Assembly (NCBI RefSeq): GCF_009600885.1
Contig: NZ_VCLA01000145.1
Coordinates: 117,688-181,687 of the forward strand
DNA: 64,000 bases
DNA from: Streptomyces jumonjinensis
GTDB lineage: Bacteria > Actinomycetota > Actinomycetes > Streptomycetales > Streptomycetaceae
Reading direction: 5' to 3'
Made by a program: the position numbers and the translations under genes. Below, in pieces: positions 43,371-52,295 of this stretch (its first letter is position 1; every line of letters begins with the position of its first letter). A model generated the notes under the pieces. The model was not told where the DNA came from. It was given only the letters and a program-made list of their open reading frames with translations, and did no database searches.

Positions 43371-43446
43371 CGCTTGTGCTCGCTCGTCCTCGCTCGTGCT
43401 CGCTTGCGCTTGCTCGTCCTCGCTTGCGCTTGCTCGTGCTCGCTCG
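43371..43446. repeat. 10-bp tandem repeats in the operon leader
   Basis: About eight contiguous units of the type CGCTCGTGCT, with variants CGCTTGCGCT and TGCTCGTCCT, keep a 10-bp period. They lie in the probable 5' leader of the three-gene operon. Confidence 0.75.
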
Positions 43447-43528
43447 GAGCCGAGGGCGCCCCGGCGCCGGTGAGGGCAATCGGCACGGCAGAGCCCGGAT
43501 TCGGCATGTCCAACGGAGGAGTAGACCC

Positions 43529-43810
43529 TTGTTCACCCAGATCAAGACGCGGGCCCACGGCGAACGGGAGACCCGCGCCGCTCTGCCCGACCGCCTGTCG
43601 CGGTACGGCGGGAGCAGCCGCCGTGACCAGTCGCTGTTCACCGCTCCGTACGCCGGGGCCGACCGTACGGGTGCGGAGGCAGCCGCCGGCCGGACCCACG
43701 GCACGGCCCACGCTCCGGCGTCACCGGAGTTCACCGCCGTGGCTCCGGCCGCCGGGCGGGGACACGGGAAGCGCGCCGGACGGACCGCCGAGGGGAGTGA
43801 GGGGCGATGA
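43529..43810 (+). CDS. Small protein of 93 residues, first gene of a coupled three-gene operon
   Basis: The start is a TTG at 43529 with a very strong RBS, GGAGGAG seven bases upstream, and no better in-frame ATG. The 93 residues are hydrophilic, basic, rich in Gly, Ala, Arg and Thr, with SRYGGSSRRDQSLFT in the first half and a repetitive tail. There is no signal peptide, membrane segment or known motif. The stop overlaps the ATG of the HD gene, ATGA. It could be a small regulator, an adaptor or a peptide substrate. I do not recognise it. Confidence 0.55.
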   Translation: MFTQIKTRAHGERETRAALPDRLSRYGGSSRRDQSLFTAPYAGADRTGAEAAAGRTHGTAHAPASPEFTAVAPAAGRGHGKRAGRTAEGSEGR

Positions 43811-44577
43811 CCGAGGGATCCGCCTCCATGCCGCTGGTCGAGCTCGCGAAGCAGCGGCGGCTGCCCGCCCATCAGTTCATGGACGCCGCCACCGTCACCT
43901 GGATCGAGATCAACCGGCCGGAGCCGGCGAACATCTCGCCGACCACGCTGCCCCCGGAGCTGAGCCTGCTGATCCGCCGCTCCGCCCTGCCCGTCGACTG
44001 GCTGGCGGACCACCGGCTCTACGACTCGCTGCACGGCGTCCGCCACAGCATGCGGACCGCCGCGCTGACGGCGCTGCTCGCCCGCTTCCTGGAGTGGGGC
44101 GAGGAGGACACGGCCGTCGCCGTGGTGGCGGCGGCCCTCCACGACTGCCGGCGTCTCGACGACAGGGGCGATCCCGGTCATGGCGCCCGCTCGGCTCTGT
44201 GGGCGACGGAGCACGCGCCCGCGGTGTGGCACCACTTCGGAATCGAGCCGACCGGCCCCCGGATCACCCGGGCCGCCGCGGCCATCCGGCTGCATGAAGT
44301 GCCCTACGACGGCTTCGGCCCCGCCGATCTGGCGGAGTACGCGTCGGCCCGCGCCATCTGCGATCTGCTCAAGGCCGCCGACGCGCTGGACCGCTACCGG
44401 CTGCCGAAGCTCGGCTGGTGGCCCGATATGCGCCATGTGCGTGTCCCCGCCTTCCGCCGGTTCCGGGGCATCGCCTTCGATCTCGTACTCCACTCGGAAG
44501 CCGCCCATGTGGCGGGCGCCGGCAGCGCGGAGGCGGTACTGGGCGCGCTCGTGGAGAAAGGGGTGATCCTGCCATGA
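43807..44577 (+). CDS. HD-domain protein
   Basis: This 256-residue protein has the HD metal-binding pattern: His in GVRHSMRTAAL at about residue 81, the HD pair in AAALHDCRRLDD near 114-125, then conserved His and Asp residues further on (DLLKAADALDRYRL at about 189-202). HD proteins hydrolyse phosphate esters of nucleotides or nucleic acids. The substrate is unknown. It is coupled on both sides by ATGA overlaps with the 93-residue and the 504-residue genes, so the three products probably act together. Confidence 0.75.
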   Translation: MTEGSASMPLVELAKQRRLPAHQFMDAATVTWIEINRPEPANISPTTLPPELSLLIRRSALPVDWLADHRLYDSLHGVRHSMRTAALTALLARFLEWGEEDTAVAVVAAALHDCRRLDDRGDPGHGARSALWATEHAPAVWHHFGIEPTGPRITRAAAAIRLHEVPYDGFGPADLAEYASARAICDLLKAADALDRYRLPKLGWWPDMRHVRVPAFRRFRGIAFDLVLHSEAAHVAGAGSAEAVLGALVEKGVILP

Positions 44578-46088
44578 CCTCCGTCGACCCCTATGCCTTA
44601 TGGGCGGACGCGCACTCCGTCTTCTCCTCCGGCCGGCTTCCGGGTCCTGTATCCGGACCTCTGGCCGCGATGTCGGGTCCTCTGTCCGGCCCCCGGGCCG
44701 TGATGTCCGGTCCCGTGTCGGGCCCTCTGTCGGGTCCCCGGGCCGCGATGCCCGGCCCCGCACCCCGCCCCCGATCCGTATCGGGACGCGCCCCCACGCC
44801 CGGATCCCCGGCCCGCCGGGAACCCGTGGACCTCCTCGCCGAGCGGACCGCCGCCTGGCGGACCCGGCTCGCCGACGAGACGCCCAACGGTGCGCTGCTC
44901 CGCGAGAACGCGATGTTCGACGCTCTGCGCGGCGGACGGCTCCATCTGCTCCATGTCACCACCGCGCTGAAGGAGATCAGCAGGCAAGGGGTGCTGTACC
45001 CCTCCGGCGGCTGTCTGGTGGGAAGCGTCTACTGCACCCCCCTCACCCCCGTCGGCGACGCCTTCCGCATCCACAATCTGGCCTCGTGCATCGTCGCCCA
45101 GCGGGCGTCGGGGCCCCCGGCCGTGAACGGCGGGCCGGACTCCGCCCCCGGGCTGCTGATCGTGGAGATCGCGATGCCGCCCCGGGCGTACCGGGGACTG
45201 GCCGGAGTGGACTATCTGCGCCTCGGCTCCATCCATCTGGAGACCTACCGTCAGCTGGAGTATCTGCTGAGCGGCGATGACAGACGCCGGCTCCGGGAGA
45301 CCGTGGTCGGCCGGGTGCGGAGCTCCGCGGACTTCCTCGCCCTGGCGACGGCCATCGCCCACCAGGGCGTCCGGGGAGCGGGCGACGAGTTTCTGCGGCT
45401 GCTCGACGCGACCATTCCGAGGCTCCCCATCGTCGGCTATCTCTTCTTCGAGGCGCTCTCCGAGTATCTGATGCTCCACTCCCGGTCGCGGCGGACGAGA
45501 GAGCTCGCCGAGATCGGCGAGTTCAACAACCGGCTCTGTGCGGAGGTGCTCTCCGTCGCCTTCCCCGGCATGACGAGCTGGTTCGATCTGACGCGCTTCC
45601 GTGCCGGTCTGCGCAGGCTCGGGGAGCTTCTGAGCCAGGTGGACCGGACCATCGACGCCGACCACGCCGGGGCGTATCTGAGCGAACGCGTCAGCTACCT
45701 TGTCGCCGCCCGGCTGTTCGCCCCCGGGCAGGCGTCCGCCGACTGGCGCGGAACCCGCTGGGAGTTCGACAGCTCAACTGTCCAGCTCGGCCCGCTGTTC
45801 GGGCATCTGCTCCGTCTGGAGCTGCGCGCTCTCCACCGTCATCGAGAGGTCTTCGCCCTCTTCGACCAGCAGAAGGCGCTCCAGGCATGGCGCTACTGGA
45901 ACCATATGGGCATCGCCGCGCCCTTCAACGGCACCATGCCCAAGGGCGAGGTCGGGATCAACCCGGCCTACCCCGCGCTGAACTGCCGCATCTGGCGCGG
46001 TGAGCTGGACGGGGGCGGCCGTCTCCACCGGGCGGAGGAGCTGCCGCTGAGGATCGGCCCCAGGCTGGTGGACACGCGGCGCGGCTGA
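44574..46088 (+). CDS. Unknown protein of 504 residues with a TTA codon and an N-terminal SGP repeat region
   Basis: The N-terminus carries SGP-type repeats (residues about 20-60, MSGPLSGPRAVMSGPVSGPL). The rest is folded: LLHVTTALKEISRQGVLYPS then GGCLVGSVYCTPLTP at residues about 123-158, which recalls ADP-ribosyltransferase-type N-termini, though I cannot confirm catalytic residues. The remainder is largely alpha-helical (LRRLGELLSQVDRTI, LRLELRALHRHREVFALF). Residue 9 is a TTA codon (44598-44600), a bldA signal in Streptomyces. It is the last gene of the coupled operon. Function unknown. Confidence 0.7.
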   Translation: MTSVDPYALWADAHSVFSSGRLPGPVSGPLAAMSGPLSGPRAVMSGPVSGPLSGPRAAMPGPAPRPRSVSGRAPTPGSPARREPVDLLAERTAAWRTRLADETPNGALLRENAMFDALRGGRLHLLHVTTALKEISRQGVLYPSGGCLVGSVYCTPLTPVGDAFRIHNLASCIVAQRASGPPAVNGGPDSAPGLLIVEIAMPPRAYRGLAGVDYLRLGSIHLETYRQLEYLLSGDDRRRLRETVVGRVRSSADFLALATAIAHQGVRGAGDEFLRLLDATIPRLPIVGYLFFEALSEYLMLHSRSRRTRELAEIGEFNNRLCAEVLSVAFPGMTSWFDLTRFRAGLRRLGELLSQVDRTIDADHAGAYLSERVSYLVAARLFAPGQASADWRGTRWEFDSSTVQLGPLFGHLLRLELRALHRHREVFALFDQQKALQAWRYWNHMGIAAPFNGTMPKGEVGINPAYPALNCRIWRGELDGGGRLHRAEELPLRIGPRLVDTRRG

Positions 46089-46197
46089 GTCCCGGCCGCC
46101 ACGATCGGGCCGGTGTCGCGTACTGTGTCGGTCTGCCCGAGGAGCCGCCCACGGTGACCGGGTTCTGGAAAGGGCCCGGCACCGAGCGCGAACGACC

Positions 46198-46752
46198 GTG
46201 TCACGGAGCCCCGGTGGACATCGGCGCGGCTACGCCCCGGGGCTCGACCGGCCCCGCTCCCGCCGGAGCACCCGCTACCGCATCGGCTCGGCGTTCCACA
46301 ACTGCGCGGTCGTCGCGGTGGTGATCCAGCTCTGCCTGCTGTACGTCGTCGCCGGTCTCTTCAAGGTCCGGGGCATGCGCTGGCAGGAGGGCACCGCGCT
46401 CTACTACGTGCTGCGGGTGGCCGAGTACTCGATCTTCCCCGAACTCGCCCGGCTGCTGTACGAGCACGCGCTGATCGTGTACGCCGTCACCTATCTGACG
46501 GTGTTCCTCCAGGCGTTCTTCCCGCTCCTGCTGCTGCGCCCGTCCACCCGTCACCTGGCCTTCGTGCTCGTGACGCTGATGCACCTGGGTATCGGGGTCC
46601 TCATGGGCATCCCGTTCTTCTCCCTGTTTATGATTTCCACCGATCTGATCCTGTTCACCGACCGCGAGTACACGGCGATCGGCGCGTGGCTGCGGAGACA
46701 TGGACACCCTCTGATCAGCCGTACCCGACCAGCGAGGACCGCACCCCTATGA
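46198..46752 (+). pseudogene. Truncated HTTM-domain membrane protein
   Basis: From about 46260 the frame reads RIGSAFHNCAVV and then four hydrophobic helices (QLCLLYVVAGLFKV, LIVYAVTYLTVFL, FVLVTLMHLGIGVLMG), matching the C-terminal half of HTTM proteins (vitamin K-dependent carboxylase-like family), which normally have about 300 residues or more. The N-terminal helices are absent, and upstream sequence shows no hydrophobic frame that could supply them. The GTG at 46198 gives 184 residues but has no RBS. I treat it as a 5'-deleted remnant. It overlaps the next decayed gene by four bases. Confidence 0.6.
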
Positions 46753-47808
46753 CCGCTGCTGAGCTCGACCGCACCCGCTGGTCACCGCGTCTGACCAGCG
46801 GAGATCCCGAACTGGCCGCGCGCCTGAAGAGGGCCGCGGGCGCACCGGGCAACTACTGCGGCCTCTCCGTAGCCCTGATCGGCGACGGCGAGGCGCGGTT
46901 CGCCGCGCTCGGCACGGAACACGGCGGCGCGCAGGCCGCCGTGACGGAGCGGACCGCCTTCGAGGCCGAAGGTCCTCACGGGGATGCTGCTGAGCCGGCT
47001 CGCCGAGCGGGGGACCGTGTCGCTGGAGCAGCGGGTCGCCGATCTGCTGCCCGGCTTCGCGGACCGGACGGCGGGCCGGGCGACCCTGGGCGACCTCGCG
47101 AGCCACCGGTCCGGGCTGCCCCGTCTGCACCCCCGGTCGGCGGTGGCCTCGCTGCGCTCGGCGTACGCCGTGCACCGCGGACGCGACCCGTACCGGGGGA
47201 TGGACCGGGCGGAGTTCCTCGGCCGGGCGGCTGCGATCACCTCGGCCGGGACGCCGGGGGAGTTCGAGTACTCCAACCTCGGCATGTCGCTGCTGGGCCA
47301 CGCGCTGGCCGCAGGCACGAACCCGGAGGGCCGCTATCAGGCACTCCTGGAGCGGGAGCTGCTCACCCCCCTCAGGATGACCCGGACGGTCGTGCACACC
47401 GGGCCGGAGCCGCTGCCCGACGTGCCCGACGATCTCGCGCTGCCGCACAACCGGAACGGCCGCCCCGGTGAGCCCTGGCGGTCGGAGGGGTACGCCCCCT
47501 CCGGTGTCGGCGTCTGGTCGACCGCGCAGGACCTCGCGCGGCTGCTGCTGGCGATCATCGAGGAGCGGGCCCCGGGTATGGACGCGGCCCGGCCGCGGTT
47601 CGACGCGGAGGGGCCGAACCGGATCGGACTGGGCTGGTTCATCCTGACCCGGGACGGCCGGGAGGTGACCTGGCACAACGGAGGGACCGGGGGGTCGTGC
47701 TCGTTCATCGGCATCGACCGGGAGAACGGGCGGGGTGCGGTGGTCCTCTCCAACACCAACCACGACGTGGACTCGCTCGGCGCACACCTGATCCTCGCGG
47801 AGGACTGA
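46749..47808 (+). pseudogene. Serine hydrolase (beta-lactamase family) with an active-site deletion and frameshift
   Basis: The frame from ATG 46749 encodes an intact family start (MTAAELDRTRWSPRLTSGDPE, GLSVALIGDGEARF) up to TAFEA near 46966. The frame from about 46984 continues with GMLLSRLAERGTVSLEQRVADLLPG and the rest of the family, with a Y-x-N-type motif (EYSNLGMSLLGHA) and HNGGTGGS near the end. At about 46967 the reading frame changes. Family members read EAGSxxK here; the sequence goes from GAGGCCG directly into AAGGTC, as if about 11 bases containing the SxxK serine codon were lost. The hydrolase is therefore dead unless this is a sequencing error. Confidence 0.8.
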
Positions 47809-47819
47809 GCACTGCCCTC

Positions 47820-47859
47820 GGGCGATCCCGGTACGGCCCCGTCCGTACCGGGATCGCCC
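47820..47859. terminator. Hairpin terminator after the serine hydrolase pseudogene
   Basis: A perfect 17-bp stem (GGGCGATCCCGGTACGG with its complement) around a 6-base loop lies 12 bases after the stop. It lacks a U-run, as is common in this group. Confidence 0.7.
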
Positions 47860-47955
47860 GTGTCCGTAGGGGCCCGGTGTCTGTACGAGCCCGCGTCCGC
47901 GTGAGCCTGCCGTCCGCACGGGCCCACCATCCGTACGAGCACGCTGTCCGCACGC
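47860..47955. repeat. Imperfect 17-bp repeats in the gap 47809-48111
   Basis: Units of the type GTCCGYACGGGCCYRCC recur about five to six times with a pitch of 17-18 bases. They follow the terminator. The rest of the gap is the promoter region of the DUF1684 gene. Confidence 0.6.
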
Positions 47956-48010
47956 CCCGCCATGAGGATGGCCGAGAGGGCGCTGCCGCCATCTCACCAT
48001 GTGTCACAAC

Positions 48011-48039
48011 TTGACATTAGTCCGCCTTATGGATGATAA
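48011..48039 (+). promoter_or_regulatory. Near-consensus sigma-70 promoter of the DUF1684/dipeptide operon
   Basis: TTGACA at 48011-48016 and TGATAA at 48034-48039 are exactly 17 bases apart. The predicted start is near 48046. It precedes the DUF1684 gene and the dipeptide transporter genes and is the clearest promoter in the window. Confidence 0.7.
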
Positions 48040-48111
48040 AGAGGATGCTTTGGGTTGAAGTTCACGCCGAGTGATATTCGCGGTGTGGCCGACCGACGAA
48101 CCACTACGCGA

Positions 48112-48855
48112 ATGAGTCCTGCCGTGTCCCATCCCGCCGTGCCCCAGCAGCCGCCCGCCGACCCCGCCGGGGAGTGGGAGGCATGGTGTGAAGACCGGCG
48201 GAGCTCGGTCACCTCCGCCACCGGCAATCTCGCCCTCGTCGAGACCCGCTGGCTTCCGCCGGGCGAGCGCCCCGACCTCGGCGCGGCGCGGGCCGGACAG
48301 CCCGGGAGCGTGCGCGTCACCACGGTCGAGCGCACCGACCTGGTCACCGGGGAGCCGGAGTACGGGCTGCGCTTCTGGGACGCCGAGTCGCCCGCGATCC
48401 GCCGTTTCGAGCGCACCGATGTCTTTCCGTACGACCCGGACTGGGTCCTGGACGCCGCCTATACGCCGGCGCCGGACGCCCGGCGGGTCGCCTTCGAGCA
48501 CATCCGCGACAACGGCGGCGCCCGGGAGCTCGTCGTACCCGGCGACATCTCCCTGACCGTGGACGGCCGCGACTACACCCTCAGCGCCTTCGACGACGAC
48601 GGGGTCCTGCTGCTCGTCTTCGGCGACCCCACCAACGGCGACACCACCTACGGCGCCGGGCGATTCCTCTTCGTCACCCACACCGGTCCCGGCACGGTCC
48701 GGCTCGACTTCAATCGTGCCTTTGTGCCGCCGTGTGGCTTCTCCGAGCACTACAACTGCCCGATGCCTCCGGTGCAGAATCGTTTCCACCTGCCGATTCA
48801 TGCCGGTGAGAAGCGTCCGGTCCTGCGCGAGGACCCCGCCGTCCAGTCGTACTGA
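48112..48855 (+). CDS. DUF1684 protein
   Basis: This 247-residue protein has the DUF1684 hallmarks near its end: GRFLFVTHTGPGTVRLDFNRA and PPCGFSEHYNCPMPPVQNRFHLPIHAGE. The family is widespread and its function is unknown, but the conserved Cys and His residues suggest metal or cofactor binding. The start is uncertain: ATG 48112 is used, while a TTG at 48055 lies just after the predicted transcription start and would give 266 residues. It precedes the dipeptide transporter genes with a 58-base gap, possibly in one operon. Confidence 0.75.
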   Translation: MSPAVSHPAVPQQPPADPAGEWEAWCEDRRSSVTSATGNLALVETRWLPPGERPDLGAARAGQPGSVRVTTVERTDLVTGEPEYGLRFWDAESPAIRRFERTDVFPYDPDWVLDAAYTPAPDARRVAFEHIRDNGGARELVVPGDISLTVDGRDYTLSAFDDDGVLLLVFGDPTNGDTTYGAGRFLFVTHTGPGTVRLDFNRAFVPPCGFSEHYNCPMPPVQNRFHLPIHAGEKRPVLREDPAVQSY

Positions 48856-48913
48856 TCGTCCCCGCTCCCGCTCCCGCCCCGCACTCCCCGTAGCACAAAG
48901 GCATGCACCTGTC

Positions 48914-50431
48914 ATGAGCATCAAGAAGCCGTCCCTGTACGCCACCGCGACCGCCGCCGTTCTCGCCCTGACCCTGAGCGCCTGCGGCACGAGCCCGGGC
49001 GGAGGCGGCGCCTCGGACGGGGCGTACGACCGCGACGCCACGGTGAACATCGGATCGCTCTACGAGCCGCAGAACCTCGACAACACCGCCGGCGGCGGCC
49101 AGGGAGTCACCGAGGCGCTCAACGGCAATGTGTACGAAGGACTCTTCAAACTCACCGACGACGGCGAGGTGGAGAAGCTGCTCGCCCAGGACCACAAGGT
49201 CAGCGGCGACGGACTCACCTACACCTTCACCCTCCGCGACAATGTCACCTTCCACAGCGGCAAGAAGCTCACCAGCCAGGACGTCGAGTACAGCCTGAAG
49301 AAGGTCATAGCCAAGGACTCGCAGTCCGCCCGCAAGAGCAACCTCGACGTCATCGAGTCCATCGCCACACCCGACGCCCGCACGGTGAAGGTCCGGCTGT
49401 CGAAGAAGTCGATCTCCTTCGTCTACAACCTCTCCTACGTCTGGATCATCAACTCGGAGGCGGAGAACCTCAAGACGAGCGAGGACGGCACCGGCCCGTA
49501 CCAGCTGAAGAAGTGGACCCGGGGCTCGGCCCTGAGCCTCGACCGGTTCCCCGGCTACTGGGGCGACGCCGCCGCCAACAAGCAGGTCGTCTTCCGCTAC
49601 TTCAAGGACGCCACAGCGCTGAACAACGCGCTGCTCACCAACGCCGTCGACATCGTCACCAGCGGCCAGTCGCCCGACGCCCTCGACCAGTTCGAGAACA
49701 ACCCGAACTACAAGGTCAGCGACGGCGACTCGACCACCAAGCTGCTGCTCGCCTTCAACGACAAGGCCAAGCCCTTCACCGACGTCAGGGTCCGCCAGGC
49801 CGTCTCCGCGGCCATCGACGACGAGAAGCTGCTCGAATCCGTCTGGGGAGGCCGCGGCAAGCTCATCGGCTCGATGGTCCCGCCCACCGATCCCTGGTAC
49901 GAGGACCTCACCGCGATCGACGCCTACGACACCGAGCGCGCCCGGAGACTGCTCGCCGACGCCGGGTACGAGGACGGCTTCGACTTCACCCTCGACACCC
50001 CCAACTACGACCCGCACCCGACCGCCGCGACCCTCATCAAGTCCCAGCTCGCCAAGGTCGGCATCAACGTCAAGATCAACACCATCACCTCGGACGAGTG
50101 GTACACCAAGGTCTACAAGAACCGCGCCTTCACGGCCACGCTCCAGGAGCACGTCAACGACCGCGATCTCGTCTGGTACGGCAACCCCGACTTCTACTGG
50201 GGCTATGACGACAAGCAGGTCACCCGCTGGGTCGAGCAGGCCGAGCAGGCGTCCACCACGGCCGAGCAGACCGAGCTGCTCAAGAAGGTCAACCGCAAGA
50301 CCGCCGAGGACGCCGCCAGCGAATGGCTCTATCTCTACCCGCAGATCGTGGTCGCGAGCAGCGAGCTGTCCGGCTACCCCCGCAACGGCCTGAACTCCCA
50401 GTTCCACGCCTACGACATCAAGAAGGGCTGA
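48914..50431 (+). CDS. Peptide/nickel-type ABC transporter substrate-binding lipoprotein
   Basis: This 505-residue protein has a lipoprotein signal peptide ending in TLSACG (lipobox LSAC) near residue 24 and the SBP_bac_5 fold of DppA/OppA proteins, with NVYEGLFKLTDDGEVEKLLAQ, FHSGKKLTSQDVEYSLKKV and SLDRFPGYWGD. It binds short peptides or other oligomeric substrates for the permeases that follow. Its stop overlaps the first permease ATG by one base. Specificity cannot be told. Confidence 0.92.
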   Translation: MSIKKPSLYATATAAVLALTLSACGTSPGGGGASDGAYDRDATVNIGSLYEPQNLDNTAGGGQGVTEALNGNVYEGLFKLTDDGEVEKLLAQDHKVSGDGLTYTFTLRDNVTFHSGKKLTSQDVEYSLKKVIAKDSQSARKSNLDVIESIATPDARTVKVRLSKKSISFVYNLSYVWIINSEAENLKTSEDGTGPYQLKKWTRGSALSLDRFPGYWGDAAANKQVVFRYFKDATALNNALLTNAVDIVTSGQSPDALDQFENNPNYKVSDGDSTTKLLLAFNDKAKPFTDVRVRQAVSAAIDDEKLLESVWGGRGKLIGSMVPPTDPWYEDLTAIDAYDTERARRLLADAGYEDGFDFTLDTPNYDPHPTAATLIKSQLAKVGINVKINTITSDEWYTKVYKNRAFTATLQEHVNDRDLVWYGNPDFYWGYDDKQVTRWVEQAEQASTTAEQTELLKKVNRKTAEDAASEWLYLYPQIVVASSELSGYPRNGLNSQFHAYDIKKG

Positions 50432-51396
50432 TGGCGCGCTATCTTCTGCGCCGCTTCGCCTTTCTGCTGGTGTCGCTGGCGCTCGCCTGCGTCGTTCTGT
50501 TCGTCCTGCTGCGCATGCTGCCGGGAGACCCCGCCAACGCGCTGACCGCGGTCGGCGCGACCGATGAGCAGATAGCCGCGGCCCGGCACTCCATCGGCTC
50601 CGACAAGCCGCTGCCCGAGCAGTTCGCCCACTGGATCGGGCAGCTGGCCCAAGGCGACCTCGGCACCTCCTTCGTCAGCTCACTGCCGGTCGGCCCCGAG
50701 ATCACCGCACGGCTCCAGGTGACGATCCCGCTCACGCTCGCCGCGTTCGCCCTCGCGATCCTCATCGCCGTACCGGCCGGGTTCCTGGCCGCCTACCGGC
50801 GCGGCACCTGGTACGGCGCGCTGCTCAGCGGGGTCTCCCAGCTGGGCATCGCCATACCCGTCTTCTGGCTCGGCATGATCCTCATCGCCGTCTTCGCGCT
50901 CAACACCGGCTGGCTCCCCGCCGGAGGCTTCCCGCCGGACGGCTGGTCGCAGCCCGGCGAGGCGATCCGCTCGCTCACCCTGCCGGTGCTCACCATCGCG
51001 CTGGTGATGAGCGCCTCGCTGATCCGCTACGTCCGGTCCGCGACGCTCGACGTCCTCGGCAGCGACTATCTGCGCACCGCGCGGGCGCTCGGCTCCTCCT
51101 TCGCGGGCGCCATGTGGCGGCACGGGCTGCGCAACGCCGCCGTACCGGTGATCTCGGTCCTCGGCATCGAGCTGGCGTCCACCCTGCTCGGCGCGGTGGT
51201 CGTGGAATCCGTCTTCGCGCTGCCCGGACTCGGCTCGATGCTCGCCACCGGGATCGAGCAGCACGACTACCCGGTCATCCAGGGCGTGCTGTTCGTCTCC
51301 ACCCTCGCGGTGCTGCTCATCGGATTCGCGGCCGACCTGGTCCAGCGGATCATCGACCCGCGGCTGCGCGGCGGACTCTCGGGAGGTATCCGATGA
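50431..51396 (+). CDS. Peptide-type ABC transporter permease (DppB-like)
   Basis: This 321-residue membrane protein starts with YLLRRFAFLLVSLALACVVLF and has six predicted helices. The loop GSDYLRTARALGSSFAGAMWRHGLRNA near 207-233 is the EAA-type contact with the ATPases. The first-helix pattern and the LPGDPANAL are typical of DppB/OppB. It starts one base inside the stop of the binding-protein gene. Confidence 0.92.
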   Translation: MARYLLRRFAFLLVSLALACVVLFVLLRMLPGDPANALTAVGATDEQIAAARHSIGSDKPLPEQFAHWIGQLAQGDLGTSFVSSLPVGPEITARLQVTIPLTLAAFALAILIAVPAGFLAAYRRGTWYGALLSGVSQLGIAIPVFWLGMILIAVFALNTGWLPAGGFPPDGWSQPGEAIRSLTLPVLTIALVMSASLIRYVRSATLDVLGSDYLRTARALGSSFAGAMWRHGLRNAAVPVISVLGIELASTLLGAVVVESVFALPGLGSMLATGIEQHDYPVIQGVLFVSTLAVLLIGFAADLVQRIIDPRLRGGLSGGIR

Positions 51397-52295
51397 CCTC
51401 AGCGAACCCTCTGGAGTCCACGGCGTCCACGCCGTCCACGCCGTCCACGGCGCCCGAGGCTTCCGCGGTGAAGCGGCGCGCGAACCGCTCGTACACGCTG
51501 ATCACCGGATGCGCGGTGGCCGGACTGATCGTGCTGCTCGCGCTCGTCTCGTTCCTCTGGCTGCCGTACGCCCCCGACGACACCTCCGGCGGACGGCTCG
51601 CGCCCCCCGGCGCGGACCATCTGCTGGGCACCGACAAGCTCGGCCGCGATCTGTTCACCCAGGTGATGACCGGCTCCCGGATCGCCGTCGAGGCGGGCCT
51701 CGGCTCGGTCCTCATCGCCGCGACCGTCGGCGTCACCCTCGGGGTGCTGGCCGCCTTCGCACAGGGCTGGCTCGACGACACGCTCTCCGCGTTCCTCGAC
51801 ATCCTCATCGCCTTTCCGACGCTGCTGCTCGCGATGCTCATCGTCGCCGCCCGCTCGGCCACGCTGGAGTCGGCGATACTCGCCATCGGCCTGGCTCAGA
51901 GCGCGGTGGTCGGACGCGTCGTGCGGGTCCTGGTCAAACGGGTGCTGGCCCAGGACTACATCACGGCCGCGCGCACCTCGGGCACATCCTGGCTCCGGAT
52001 CACGGCCGGACACATCCTGCCCAACATCTGGCCGACCCTGGTGGTCAACCTGGCGCTCCAGTTCGGCCTCGCCGTGCTCGCCGAGGCGGGACTCTCCTAT
52101 CTGGGCCTGGGCGCACCGCCGCCCAACGCCTCCTGGGGAGGCATGCTCCAAGAGGCGCAGTCCACCTTCACGACGGCCCCGGCCGGGGCACTGGCCCCCG
52201 GCATTCTGCTCGTCCTGCTGGTCATCGGAGTGAACCTGATCGCCGACGGTCTGCGCGACACCCTCGATCCGGCGGCCCGGGGGAGGGGCGTGTGA
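51393..52295 (+). CDS. Peptide-type ABC transporter permease (DppC-like)
   Basis: This 300-residue protein has an N-terminal cytoplasmic tail with a short STPSTPST repeat, then about six helices. The DppC pattern HLLGTDKLGRDLFTQVMTGSR is at residues about 75-95 and the EAA-type loop ITAARTSGTSWLRITAGHILPN near 190-211. It starts in an ATGA overlap with DppB and stops in a GTGA overlap with the ATPase. Confidence 0.92.
   Translation: MTSANPLESTASTPSTPSTAPEASAVKRRANRSYTLITGCAVAGLIVLLALVSFLWLPYAPDDTSGGRLAPPGADHLLGTDKLGRDLFTQVMTGSRIAVEAGLGSVLIAATVGVTLGVLAAFAQGWLDDTLSAFLDILIAFPTLLLAMLIVAARSATLESAILAIGLAQSAVVGRVVRVLVKRVLAQDYITAARTSGTSWLRITAGHILPNIWPTLVVNLALQFGLAVLAEAGLSYLGLGAPPPNASWGGMLQEAQSTFTTAPAGALAPGILLVLLVIGVNLIADGLRDTLDPAARGRGV

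Larger units (their letters stand above)
43216..43528. other. Divergent intergenic region
   Basis: This 313-base gap separates the methylase from the small-protein operon. It is AT-rich at 43265-43325, holding a candidate promoter, and then carries a run of 10-bp repeats (both listed separately). The remainder up to the start of the 93-residue gene holds no gene. Confidence 0.6.

Noticed and set aside
43331..43711. A minus-strand frame in the 10-bp repeat region with R/K/A/S repeats
   Set aside because: It overlaps the 93-residue gene in antisense and its repeats only mirror the DNA repeat. It has no RBS.
46984..47808. The second part of the serine hydrolase read as an independent gene from ATG 46984
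   Set aside because: The ATG falls inside the conserved GMLLSRLAE helix, has no RBS and the upstream frame encodes the missing N-terminus. A frameshifted gene explains both parts better.
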